Shown: piece by piece, positions 45,151 to 53,586 of the stretch
How the letters are laid out: every line of letters begins with the position of its first letter
Position numbering within the stretch: the stretch's first letter is position 1
Translations under genes and position numbers: made by a program
Source of the DNA: an uncultured Odoribacter sp.
GTDB taxonomy: Bacteria > Bacteroidota > Bacteroidia > Bacteroidales > Marinifilaceae
Length of the DNA: 64,000 nt
Direction of reading: 5' to 3'
Assembly: GCA_910578105.1 (NCBI GenBank)
Contig: CAJTPD010000007.1
Coordinates: 109,541 to 173,540 of the forward strand
The notes under the pieces: model-generated
What the model saw: the letters and a program-made list of their open reading frames with translations, nothing else
Told to the model about the DNA's origin: nothing
Databases searched by the model: none

Positions 45151-46224
45151 TTAAAAAGACATACCGGCAGACAACCGGAAAGTATTATCCATGGGATGAT
45201 TACGCCGGGACTGAGGAACTAAACAGGCTACATCAAAATGAATCCGCATAAAACAGATACCAGCACCAAAAGTCATGTATTGACGTTGCAGACCGGATTT
45301 ACCTTCATGGTAATATCCTACACGCCCGAACAACAGTTCATGGAAATTGTATTCAAGACCAGTTTTCCAATAAACGCGGTGAATCTCTCCGGCAGCAAAT
45401 GCACTTCCTATATTCTTCAGGACAGAATTGTCCCGGTTGTTTTCACCGGAAGCCACTAAATATTTACCTCCTTCCACTCCGGCAGATAAACCATGCCACC
45501 GGGCAAACGTCCCCGACCAGTTTACGCCCATTTTCAAATCGGACGGCAAAAAGAGTTTATCCTCCGGACCATATTCTATTTTATCGCCGATATTGCTCAA
45601 AGCAAAACCCACACCCAGTTTGTATGCTATCTTATCGGTATAAAAAAGGCGTTCATAATATCCGCACAAATCACACGCCACGGCATGGGCTTTCCGGTAA
45701 TTCCGGACAATATCGGACACTGCAAGACGAAAAGCAACAGACATAGAGAAGTATTCACCCAACCGACGGGCATAGGCCACGTCAAATGCTACTTCATGGG
45801 GAGTGTCTTCTCCCAGGGCCTGCATATTCTCATCCGTTTTCTGCAAGCCTCCCAGTGAAAAATAGCGGAAAGAGGCACTGACACCGTGCAATGGACCGAT
45901 TTTATAATAGGCGGAAATACCGGCTATACTCATGTCATCAACCAATTTCCGCAACCAGGGAACATAAAAAAGGTTGATCCCGCCTTTATGCCGGGAATCA
46001 ATAAACAAATATTTGGCAGCATTCTGTTGATGGGAGTAACAATCCGGCAAAGTCGCCACCCCCAATTCTCCCATGCCTCCGGAACGGGCATCCGTACTCA
46101 CCGAAAGAAAAGTCATCCCGACATTGGAAAAATTATAATCCCTTATGAAGGACTGAGCATACCCGACATGTAACGACGCAAGAATTCCGGCAAACAACAA
46201 ATATACCTCATTTCGCAGTTTCAT
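45151..46224 (-). CDS. porV: PorV-type outer-membrane protein of the type IX secretion system
   Basis: A 357-residue beta-barrel with a signal peptide ending in GYAQ. 'FLSVSTDARSGGMGELGVAT' and 'HQQNAAKYLFIDSRHKGGIN', then 'YVPWLRKLVDDMSIAGISAY', 'YFSLGG' and the C-terminal 'FRLSAGMSF' are typical of PorV/LptO. PorV binds type IX cargo C-terminal domains at the outer membrane and shuttles them to attachment. PorQ is the closest alternative. It is followed upstream by a toxin locus on the same strand, about 85 bases away; no functional link is shown. Confidence 0.85.
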   Translation of the reverse strand: MKLRNEVYLLFAGILASLHVGYAQSFIRDYNFSNVGMTFLSVSTDARSGGMGELGVATLPDCYSHQQNAAKYLFIDSRHKGGINLFYVPWLRKLVDDMSIAGISAYYKIGPLHGVSASFRYFSLGGLQKTDENMQALGEDTPHEVAFDVAYARRLGEYFSMSVAFRLAVSDIVRNYRKAHAVACDLCGYYERLFYTDKIAYKLGVGFALSNIGDKIEYGPEDKLFLPSDLKMGVNWSGTFARWHGLSAGVEGGKYLVASGENNRDNSVLKNIGSAFAAGEIHRVYWKTGLEYNFHELLFGRVGYYHEGKSGLQRQYMTFGAGICFMRIHFDVACLVPQSRRNHPMDNTFRLSAGMSF

Positions 46225-46309
46225 ACTTCATATCTATTCCTATGTCTGATTTCTTCTTTTTAATTACCTTAAACCCTTTTCATTACGACACAAAGCCCGT
46301 CCCTTTGTA

Positions 46310-47299
46310 TCATTCTTCTGCAAAAATATGCAACACATCATTGGTATCTTCAACGTAAAGGCGACCGTTATGATAGGACATGTCCGTTATCTTTACTCCT
46401 GTCGGTAAGTTCAAATCAGTAACAAACTCTATTTTAAAAGTTTGTAAATTAATCAAGCCAAATTTACAGGTCAAATGATTGTCTTTAAAATAGAACCCCT
46501 TGGGAGACAAACATCCCTGACCTTGAAAAAATATTTTGTATTTTTCTTTCTCAGAAGACAAATTTTCGTGAACCAACATATTTCCATTCCTAACATCAAT
46601 TACCTGAAAATAATTACCACTTATTCCATATAAATAACCATTGGTTGGGTCTTGTGTATAAATATCATTAACACTTTCTACTCTCCATTTTTCCTCCCCT
46701 GTCATTGCATCCAAGCCAAGCAAAATATATTCCTCCAAAGGTCGAATTTGTAATGAAACTATCAGAGTATCTTCATAATGATAGATAAACCTTGAAATGG
46801 GTGGATTCTCAAAATGCAATGTATTTCTTACTTCACCGCTTTCGGCATCAATAAAATCAATGTATTTAAAAGATAAATCAGTTACATATAAATAACTATC
46901 CCGACAAAACCAACTTATTCGATTAAAATAACTTTTTTCCCATAATTTAATATTACTTTTTCCTTTATACATTGTTACTCGCACGAATTTGTCTTGGCGT
47001 TCATATTTATTCTCTATAAAATTGCCATTAAATATATTGACTCTTCCTCCTCCCAATGATTCCCTATAAAGAACAAACTCCTTCAGAATTTCATCATATA
47101 CATAAAGATTGTTATCAAAAGAAAATAACTTATTTTCTATAATTGACAATAAATTCCTCCTAAAAGGAACTTTATAAATGACATCGCCAATATCTTCTGA
47201 TATAAAAAGAACATTTTTCTGTCTATCATATCCCAAAGCCATTCCTTTATGAAAAACAGAGATGGATTCAATATCATTAATTTCATTTATTTTTTTCAT
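46310..47299 (-). CDS. Candidate immunity protein 2, beta-propeller-like (partner of orphan toxin tip)
   Basis: A 329-residue cytoplasmic protein, no signal peptide. Repeating strands such as 'LLGLDAMTGEEKWRVE', 'YLYGISGNYFQVIDVRNGNM' and 'FGLINLQTFKIEFVTD' resemble PQQ-like beta-propeller blades. It is a paralogue of the protein at 47752-48735; the stretch with 'FKYIDFIDAESGEVRNTLHF' is identical in both, while the ends differ. It starts 9 bases after the orphan toxin tip ends, the layout of toxin-immunity pairs. Role as immunity protein is inferred from position and duplication; no known immunity family was recognised. Confidence 0.6.
   Translation of the reverse strand: MKKINEINDIESISVFHKGMALGYDRQKNVLFISEDIGDVIYKVPFRRNLLSIIENKLFSFDNNLYVYDEILKEFVLYRESLGGGRVNIFNGNFIENKYERQDKFVRVTMYKGKSNIKLWEKSYFNRISWFCRDSYLYVTDLSFKYIDFIDAESGEVRNTLHFENPPISRFIYHYEDTLIVSLQIRPLEEYILLGLDAMTGEEKWRVESVNDIYTQDPTNGYLYGISGNYFQVIDVRNGNMLVHENLSSEKEKYKIFFQGQGCLSPKGFYFKDNHLTCKFGLINLQTFKIEFVTDLNLPTGVKITDMSYHNGRLYVEDTNDVLHIFAEE
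46755..46894 (-). repeat. 140-base repeat shared by the two candidate immunity genes, copy A
   Basis: About 133 of 140 bases match 48188-48327, a fixed offset of 1433. It encodes the identical middle stretch of the two proteins, while flanking sequence differs much more, indicating recent recombination or gene conversion. Confidence 0.8.
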
Positions 47300-47308
47300 C
47301 GTATATAC

Positions 47309-47629
47309 TTATTTTATCTGGAAAATTATATTAAAATTATCATCAATAAATTCTAAAAAACTCTTTTTGGTTGATTCTTGTAAATTAGATGTCCATTTAC
47401 TGATTAACTTATCATCAATCTCCACTTTTTCCAATTCCTCCAAAAACAATTCCTTATTTAACGTAGATATCTTTCTCCCATCAAAATACCATTTTATCTG
47501 CTCTAGATTTTCTGCAACCTCCAAATCTTTCAGAAATTGTCGGGCAAAGTTTTTAGGAGGAATATGAGTTATAGATTTAAACTCATAATATATAGAGTTG
47601 TTATTTTCTCCCGTTGTAACTACGTCCAC
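47309..47629 (-). CDS. Orphan toxin tip, PD-(D/E)XK-like nuclease domain without toxin body
   Basis: A 106-residue open frame (GTG start) matching the C-terminus of the large toxin at 48738-52118: 'YEFKSITHIPPKNFARQFLK' against 'YEFKSVTNIPPKNFAEQFLK', and 'IKWYFDGRKISTLNKELFLE' against nearly the same. Homology continues upstream in the same frame to about 47745 ('YFLSHPEEFKGRVITFES'), with no ATG, right after the preceding immunity stop. Active-site pattern: Asp in 'VRRVDVV' and E-x-K in 'YYEFKS'. The body is missing, so it is a reserve cassette that could be joined to the body by recombination, or a relic. Confidence 0.72.
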   Translation of the reverse strand: MDVVTTGENNNSIYYEFKSITHIPPKNFARQFLKDLEVAENLEQIKWYFDGRKISTLNKELFLEELEKVEIDDKLISKWTSNLQESTKKSFLEFIDDNFNIIFQIK

Positions 47630-47657
47630 TCTTCTTACATTACTTCCAACATACGCC

Positions 47658-47735
47658 TGGCTCTCAAAAGTTATTACACGCCCCTTAAACTCCTCCGGAT
47701 GACTAAGAAAGTACGTTGGTACAACGTTCTCCCTC
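47658..47735 (-). repeat. Near-identical toxin-tip junction, copy A
   Basis: About 70 bases match 49090-49165 with few changes; they encode 'YFLSHPEEFKG' and 'ITFES' in both. Two small indels near ACGTTGG mark the upstream end. This is the boundary where the orphan tip sequence starts. Confidence 0.75.
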
Positions 47736-47751
47736 CCATCAAAATGTGTTA

Positions 47752-48735
47752 TTACTTACCCCAAATATGCAGAACATCCTTACTGTCCAACACATATACT
47801 TTCCCATTATGATATTGTATATTCGTTGTCCATACATCTTTTCCCGCTCCCAAATCCTCAACAAACTCAAATTTATGGGTATGAATATTCAACAAACCAA
47901 ATTTGGCACTCATTCGTCCACGAAAATAAATGCCATCCTCTGTCAGGCATCCACCAGCTTCAGGTATCACATCAAATTTTGACATTTCAGCAGACAAGTC
48001 GTCCACGCATACCAATTTACCATTCTTTACATCAATAACTTGATAAAAGTATCCGCTTAAAGCATAAAACAAACCGGTAGAATTATCTGGGGCGTATATA
48101 TAAAAAGCATTTTCTATTCTCCACTTTTCCTCCCCTGTCACCGCATCCAAACCGAGTAAATGAAACTCTCCTCGATTAACATTCAATGAAACTATCAGAG
48201 TATCTTCATAATAATAAATAAATCTGGAAATGGGTGGATTCTCAAAATGCAACGTATTTCTTACTTCACCGCTTTCGGCATCGATAAAATCAATGTATTT
48301 AAAAGATAAATCGGTTACATATAAATATTTTCCTCTACTATCCCAATGCCTCCTATTTAAATATGTGCGTTCCCATACTTTTTTATCACTGTCTCCTTCA
48401 AACAATGTGATGCAAACTGACTTTGACGGACGCATATAATTATTTTCCATCACATTGTTTCCAAACCAATTTACACTTCCTCCTGTTATTGACGATCGAT
48501 AAAGTTCAAAGCTATTATTTGCCTCATCATATTTATAAATCCCATCATCCAATAAGAATATATGATTGTTCTTTATCTTTATAATACAATAATCTTCCCA
48601 AAGTATTGAATTTACAATACTTCCATCTCGCTCGGAAATAAAAAGAAGATGATTGTGAACATCAAACACCAACAAATTGCCATTATAAAAACCTTCAATC
48701 ACATCTATGCCTGCTAATTCTGCTATTTTTTTCAT
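47752..48735 (-). CDS. Candidate immunity protein 1, beta-propeller-like (partner of the large toxin)
   Basis: A 327-residue cytoplasmic protein without signal peptide. Propeller-like repeats include 'LLFISERDGSIVNSILWEDY', 'LLGLDAVTGEEKWRIENAFY' and 'FGLLNIHTHKFEFVEDLG'. It is a paralogue of the gene at 46310-47299. The start follows the toxin stop by 2 bases, the tight spacing typical for toxin followed by immunity gene. No immunity family I know fits, so its role is an inference from place and pairing; a generic PQQ-like protein is the alternative. Confidence 0.62.
   Translation of the reverse strand: MKKIAELAGIDVIEGFYNGNLLVFDVHNHLLFISERDGSIVNSILWEDYCIIKIKNNHIFLLDDGIYKYDEANNSFELYRSSITGGSVNWFGNNVMENNYMRPSKSVCITLFEGDSDKKVWERTYLNRRHWDSRGKYLYVTDLSFKYIDFIDAESGEVRNTLHFENPPISRFIYYYEDTLIVSLNVNRGEFHLLGLDAVTGEEKWRIENAFYIYAPDNSTGLFYALSGYFYQVIDVKNGKLVCVDDLSAEMSKFDVIPEAGGCLTEDGIYFRGRMSAKFGLLNIHTHKFEFVEDLGAGKDVWTTNIQYHNGKVYVLDSKDVLHIWGK
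48188..48327 (-). repeat. 140-base repeat shared by the two candidate immunity genes, copy B
   Basis: Pairs with 46755-46894 at an offset of 1433 bases; about seven differences by reading. Confidence 0.8.
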
Positions 48736-48737
48736 AA

Positions 48738-51700
48738 TTACTTAATTTTAAATATCTCATCAAAATGTTCTTCAATAAAGACAAGCAAACTTTCCTTTGA
48801 TGGCTTCTCTGCTTCCCCAACCCATTTTTCTATAAGTTCTCGTCTTATCTCCACTTTCTCCAATTCTTGTAAAAACAATCCCTTATTTAACGTAGATATC
48901 TTTTTCCCATCAAAATACCATTTTATCTGACTTAAATCATCCGCAATTTCCAAATCTTTCAGAAACTGTTCTGCAAAATTTTTAGGCGGAATATTAGTTA
49001 CGGACTTAAACTCATAATAATAAGGATATACTGACTTCGCATCTACTACTACATCCACAATCCTCGTAGTCTTTCCTAACTCCAAACGGCTCTCAAAAGT
49101 TATAACATGCCCCTTAAACTCCTCCGGATGACTAAGAAAGTAACGTTGGATCCAACGTTCACCTTCTGCAAAGCTTAAACCTTTCTTAAACTCTGCTATC
49201 ATTGCTCCGATATTCTCAAATTTAGTGCCGGAAGCTACCAGTATTTTATAGCCGGAAAGCAATTCTTCCAAAGCCGTTGCACCAACGCCATGATTCCCGC
49301 TAATCAAACCTTCCAGTAATTCTGGAGTAAGACCGGAAGAACAAAACCTTTCATCCGAAAGCAAATTACTGACTACTTCCAATATTTTCGGGTTCTTCCG
49401 CAAATCGGCATAACTGTTGACAATACGCCAGGCATAAGCCCCTTCGATTTTCAATTCATCTGCAAAAATATCAAATAACTGAGGAGTGGAAGCCAAATCC
49501 CCCTCCAATTTGGTTAATAAATCCCCCTCCGATTTCCATTCCCTACTCAAATGGGAGAACATCCGCTCATTCCAGTTCGCCTTAGCCACCTTATCTGCCA
49601 GTTCCAGCCCTTTAGCCGATTTTAACACGGCTTTGGTGCCGCCCGCTATACCTTTCGTGGCAATAGCCGGAGCTACCGGTATAATCAATGCCGAACTGTA
49701 AACTGCCATATTCTCCCAGTCATCGTAATAACCGGCATAAAGTGCTCCGGCTCCGTCTGCCACAAAATCAAGCCCGAAGGGCATCAACAAGGCCCCTAAT
49801 GCGTCTATGCCGGATAATGTTTCCCGATAAACCACAGCATTCTTTCCACTGACAAAATAATGGTGAGCCGGAGAGACTGTTACTCCTTTATGAATCTGAC
49901 TGCAATACCCGGAAAATTTATGATCCCGGTACCAAAAAACGAATTGTTTGCCAATTTGGGCTTCCCTGTCCTCGGTTTCTACAGCACTATCAAACAAACC
50001 GTGTTCCACTTCACGGAAAATACCGGCTGGATGATCGCGAAGGAAATTCAATAACCGCTCCTGGCTTTCTGCATAATTCCGGTAGGCGGAAGGCAAAGTT
50101 GTACGGGCGGATAGCTGACCCGTAAAAGGATTCTCGCTGATACAAACATTACGGTTAGCGTAAAATTTCTCCAATGCCGCCACATAATCATCAATACGGC
50201 TGTCCTCTGCTACAATCAGTTTATAGATATATTCCTTACCTGTCACACGCTCCGGATTCTCCATCCGGTTAGTAGCAACTATTTCTCCCCGGTAACCGAG
50301 AAAATAAGAATAGACTATTTCCGGTTTTGCCGTATATTTAAAAACATTAAAAACGAAATCCGCAAATGGCAGTTTTTCTTCATTCTTTGCCTCATATTCT
50401 GCAACTCTTCGCGTGTTCGTATATTTCCGGTTTCCTAATTCACGACGGTCCAGTTGCACCGATTTACCACAGGCTATACCAGGCATAAAGAAATAAGTCC
50501 CTTTGTCTTGCCCGATTCCTGCCGTATGGACGTAAGGAACGGTTATCAATATGGAATGCTCTGAAAGCCCGCTTTGCCGAAAAACACTCTCCGCCAATTG
50601 ACTCCATGACGACTGGACCGTTGATATGACATTTACCGGACAACAAGCCACAATAAAACGGCTATCCGGATGCGCCAGTTCGTATGTATAAAGTTTATCC
50701 GCAATAACTTTTCCCAACAACTGCTTATATTTTTCCGAAGACCCCCGGGAAGTTTTCACGATCTCAACCAATTTTTCTACAACTGAATTATGTTGCCATA
50801 ATTGGTCATTAATTTTTATCGCATTTTCTTTGGCATACCGGAGATATTCTTCTGCCACCGGATTTTCCAACGCAAAATAGGTCTCTGTGTCAGAAATCTC
50901 CGGACAATTTCCCCCATGTTTCTTCAGTTGTTTCCATTGCTTTGCCTGAGAATTTAATACAATGGGATTTCCTGTGTCCACCCCCTTGATTTTAACAGGT
51001 GCTTTTTGATAATAACAGGCATCAACTATACGATAAATGTAAGTTTCTATATCATCACGGTCATTGTAAGTAAGTCTTACCTTAGATGACTGCTCTATGC
51101 TGCCATTGGACGATTTATAGGTATTTCCCGTCCAAAAATATTCTTCAAGAATCTCTTCTTTTCCTGAATTATCGGTATATATTTTGAAACCATATATGTA
51201 AGGCATATTGGGCTTGAGCAGAAAAATAACCTTTTCCCCTTTAACCAAGGATTGGACACTGAAGATAACTTTCCCGGCAGGCGTCAGACCTATATTTTCG
51301 CCTTTTACCAAATCCCCCGTTTCCATCGTATTGTCTACAATAGCCTCATCCTTATCCCTTTCAAACATCCTCACAACAACCCCGGGGTCGTGAATCACGT
51401 CCCACTGCCATTTCGCCAAATGAGACGCTCCTTCCGTGTAGTCCATCAGGTTGTCTGTAGAACCCTTAACCAAGCCGTAAGAACTGTCGAACGTATGTTT
51501 CAAAACAAAACGACCGTGACACAGTTCATGTACAACGGCAAGACAAAAAGAATCAAACCCTCGAAAGTCCTGACGGAAAACGTAACCGAACTGGCAGCCA
51601 CGAGGCATGAAACCGCTGAAATCACGCTTACCCTTATGACCGCTCTCAGGAAAGATAAAAAGATAACTACTGGAAGCATCTATTTCATGCGTCGAGGCAT

Positions 51701-52118
51701 AGTCTCGCTGGAATGACTTCATCCGGCTGTTATAAGCAAACAGGATGCCGCTGCCCTTGTCAAAAAGCTGAAGGTCGGAATAATCCGTCTCATCGTAGGA
51801 AACATCGCATGCTATGCCGTAACGCGAAAAAAAGCCAGACAGGTAATCCCGAATCCCGGAAAACTCCCCGGAAGGAAGACCACCACCGACAGAAACAACC
51901 TTTACGGAAAAACGATACGAGGGATAACTCAATACCAAAAGCTTGCCCAAATTGTAATAACCGCTGTCAGGCTTAGGATAAACCGCATACAACTCCTGAC
52001 CGTCGTTCTCCCGGCCGCCGACCAAGGACAAGACGTAATCCCCGCTCTCCACATCAAAACTCTCAGGCGTATACTCCGTTCCCCCACGAGTTACAAAACG
52101 CACCTTAGCCGGGTCCAC
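48738..52118 (-). CDS. Large polymorphic-toxin protein, 5'-truncated, metzincin-like motif and PD-(D/E)XK-like tip
   Basis: A 1126-residue open frame starting at a GTG; the frame is open about 65 bases further to a TGA, with no ATG. The start 'VRFVTRGGTEYTPESFDVES' looks like the middle of a larger protein, and there is no signal peptide, so the N-terminal secretion part is missing. Residues 197-211 'HELCHGRFVLKHTFD' and 'DNLMDY' (about 222) match a zinc metallopeptidase with Met-turn. A hydrophobic Ala/Gly-rich segment (about 845-870) precedes the tip (about 986-1126) with Glu1009, Asp1022 and Glu1036-x-Lys1038, a nuclease-like site. It lies directly before a candidate immunity gene. Confidence 0.75.
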   Translation of the reverse strand: MDPAKVRFVTRGGTEYTPESFDVESGDYVLSLVGGRENDGQELYAVYPKPDSGYYNLGKLLVLSYPSYRFSVKVVSVGGGLPSGEFSGIRDYLSGFFSRYGIACDVSYDETDYSDLQLFDKGSGILFAYNSRMKSFQRDYASTHEIDASSSYLFIFPESGHKGKRDFSGFMPRGCQFGYVFRQDFRGFDSFCLAVVHELCHGRFVLKHTFDSSYGLVKGSTDNLMDYTEGASHLAKWQWDVIHDPGVVVRMFERDKDEAIVDNTMETGDLVKGENIGLTPAGKVIFSVQSLVKGEKVIFLLKPNMPYIYGFKIYTDNSGKEEILEEYFWTGNTYKSSNGSIEQSSKVRLTYNDRDDIETYIYRIVDACYYQKAPVKIKGVDTGNPIVLNSQAKQWKQLKKHGGNCPEISDTETYFALENPVAEEYLRYAKENAIKINDQLWQHNSVVEKLVEIVKTSRGSSEKYKQLLGKVIADKLYTYELAHPDSRFIVACCPVNVISTVQSSWSQLAESVFRQSGLSEHSILITVPYVHTAGIGQDKGTYFFMPGIACGKSVQLDRRELGNRKYTNTRRVAEYEAKNEEKLPFADFVFNVFKYTAKPEIVYSYFLGYRGEIVATNRMENPERVTGKEYIYKLIVAEDSRIDDYVAALEKFYANRNVCISENPFTGQLSARTTLPSAYRNYAESQERLLNFLRDHPAGIFREVEHGLFDSAVETEDREAQIGKQFVFWYRDHKFSGYCSQIHKGVTVSPAHHYFVSGKNAVVYRETLSGIDALGALLMPFGLDFVADGAGALYAGYYDDWENMAVYSSALIIPVAPAIATKGIAGGTKAVLKSAKGLELADKVAKANWNERMFSHLSREWKSEGDLLTKLEGDLASTPQLFDIFADELKIEGAYAWRIVNSYADLRKNPKILEVVSNLLSDERFCSSGLTPELLEGLISGNHGVGATALEELLSGYKILVASGTKFENIGAMIAEFKKGLSFAEGERWIQRYFLSHPEEFKGHVITFESRLELGKTTRIVDVVVDAKSVYPYYYEFKSVTNIPPKNFAEQFLKDLEIADDLSQIKWYFDGKKISTLNKGLFLQELEKVEIRRELIEKWVGEAEKPSKESLLVFIEEHFDEIFKIK
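49090..49165 (-). repeat. Near-identical toxin-tip junction, copy B
   Basis: The copy inside the large toxin, just upstream of its nuclease tip. Sequence and reading frame match 47658-47735, while the tip core that follows is more diverged. Confidence 0.75.
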
Positions 52119-52212
52119 TCCACTACCATGAACATCCAGATGAGCAACTACCCAGTCGCTGCATCAACTATATGCAAATTTTCAAAGAACTATTTAATTA
52201 TATTTTCTCTCT

Positions 52213-52809
52213 CTAATAATCAGAAATTACATGTTCATAATCAATTACCTCTTTCGGAACTTTTTTATAATCATCCAATAAATATACAGTTGTATCACTA
52301 AGAGTTACTTGCTTCCCATTTTTCAATATATCAACATAAATAGCTACAATACGTACATCTTTCTTTGTTATTTTATCCTTATTTAAAGGCATTTTCAAAT
52401 ACACCACACCATAATGCTCGCTCCCTCTTTGTACAAAAACTAAACTATCTTGCTCTATCTTTTTAAAAAAAAAAGCCTGATAACTTTCTGCAAATGGATA
52501 ATTATGTTGATATCTAAAATATAATTCCCCATTTTTCTTTATCACATAATAATTATCTGCATTTACTCTTTCACTATATTTCATATAATAATGCGTACTT
52601 TTAGACCAATCCTGATAAAATTCAAAAACATTATTATTGTATTCAAATTTATTGATTAGCTCCAAACGATTATAATAACAATATAAACGATATCCCTCTA
52701 TTAAAAACATTAGTACAAACATAAATATTATCAATTCATATCGATACTTTTGGCAAAAACTCCAAGATTGAGAATGAATAAATCGAAAACGAAAAGAACT
52801 CTCTTTCAT
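52213..52809 (-). CDS. Unknown single-pass membrane protein, AT-rich
   Basis: A 198-residue protein with one transmembrane helix near 27-45 ('LIIFMFVLMFLIEGYRLYCY') and a Tyr- and Lys-rich outer domain ('YDYEH', 'YYMKYSERVNADNYYVIKKN'). I recognise no family. Its DNA is markedly more AT-rich than the flanking porin and toxin-body genes, as is the preceding gene, 5 bases upstream on the same strand, suggesting that the pair was acquired together. It may be the immunity partner of that gene; this is a guess from layout alone. Confidence 0.6.
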   Translation of the reverse strand: MKESSFRFRFIHSQSWSFCQKYRYELIIFMFVLMFLIEGYRLYCYYNRLELINKFEYNNNVFEFYQDWSKSTHYYMKYSERVNADNYYVIKKNGELYFRYQHNYPFAESYQAFFFKKIEQDSLVFVQRGSEHYGVVYLKMPLNKDKITKKDVRIVAIYVDILKNGKQVTLSDTTVYLLDDYKKVPKEVIDYEHVISDY

Positions 52810-52814
52810 ATATA

Positions 52815-53327
52815 CTATTTTACTAATTTATATTCAATTTTTTCCTTATTATTTATCTCATAACTTATCTCTTTCCATACTTGCTTTAAAGAATAATTCT
52901 TAGTTACAACATCAAAGTCCCATGGCGTTTTATCTTGCTCTGGAATCTTACCTGTATATTTTTGGTATAATTCTCTAAAATCTCTATTGTTAATAGGCAC
53001 ATTAGTGAACACCAAACTCACTTTTGTAGCATCAAAAACATCTCCATTCCAATTTCCTAATGATTGCTCTTCTACAAAATCAAAAGAATCCCACAAACGA
53101 TAATGCAAATGTGGTTCTAATACGACTCCTTTATTCTGATCTATAACTTCCAACTCTCCCTCCATACTCATCAATATAGCAAAACTACCAATAGCAAAAG
53201 CAAAATCATCATCCATAACCGTATTATGTAATAAATCTACTGTTTCAATCGCTTTCACGGCATGAGAATAAAGAAAACTTCCATAATCAGAAGAAGATGT
53301 ATTAGATGCTTTATAATCTTCTGGCAT
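52815..53327 (-). CDS. Unknown AT-rich protein next to the toxin locus
   Basis: About 170 residues from the ATG at 53327 (MPEDYKASNTSSSDYGSFLY). A longer frame upstream to 53447 is rejected because it crosses the promoter-like TATATTTG at 53385-53378 (minus) and reads as non-coding. The protein is acidic, without signal peptide or membrane helix, with 'PHLHYRLWDSFDFVEE' and 'LVFTNVPINNRDFRELYQKY'. I recognise no family. It is followed after 5 bases by a membrane protein gene. It might be a toxin or tip in its own right; nothing visible proves it. Confidence 0.55.
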   Translation of the reverse strand: MPEDYKASNTSSSDYGSFLYSHAVKAIETVDLLHNTVMDDDFAFAIGSFAILMSMEGELEVIDQNKGVVLEPHLHYRLWDSFDFVEEQSLGNWNGDVFDATKVSLVFTNVPINNRDFRELYQKYTGKIPEQDKTPWDFDVVTKNYSLKQVWKEISYEINNKEKIEYKLVK

Positions 53328-53586
53328 TAATATATATATACCCCGATTGTTTTCTATAGCATTTTTTATATTAATATTACAAATATACAAAATAAATTTA
53401 AAAAATGTAAATATTCTAATCTTTCTTATTGTATTAAAAAACAACATTTACAAACATGCCGTTTATGAAATATCTGAAATCCGTGCTTCCGCAATCACTT
53501 CAGAAAGGATGTAACCTGCCCGGCAAACGTTCGTTATACAAAATAAAGAACGCAAAGAAGATTCATCATCTAAAAGTTGATGTATT

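Noticed and set aside
46310..52118. Type IX secretion of the large toxin
   Set aside because: Neither a signal peptide nor a C-terminal sorting domain is visible; proximity to porV alone is not evidence.
53328..53447. Longer N-terminus for the AT-rich unknown gene
   Set aside because: It includes a TAnnTTTG promoter match and consists of low-complexity Ile/Phe/Asn residues; the ATG at 53327 is better.
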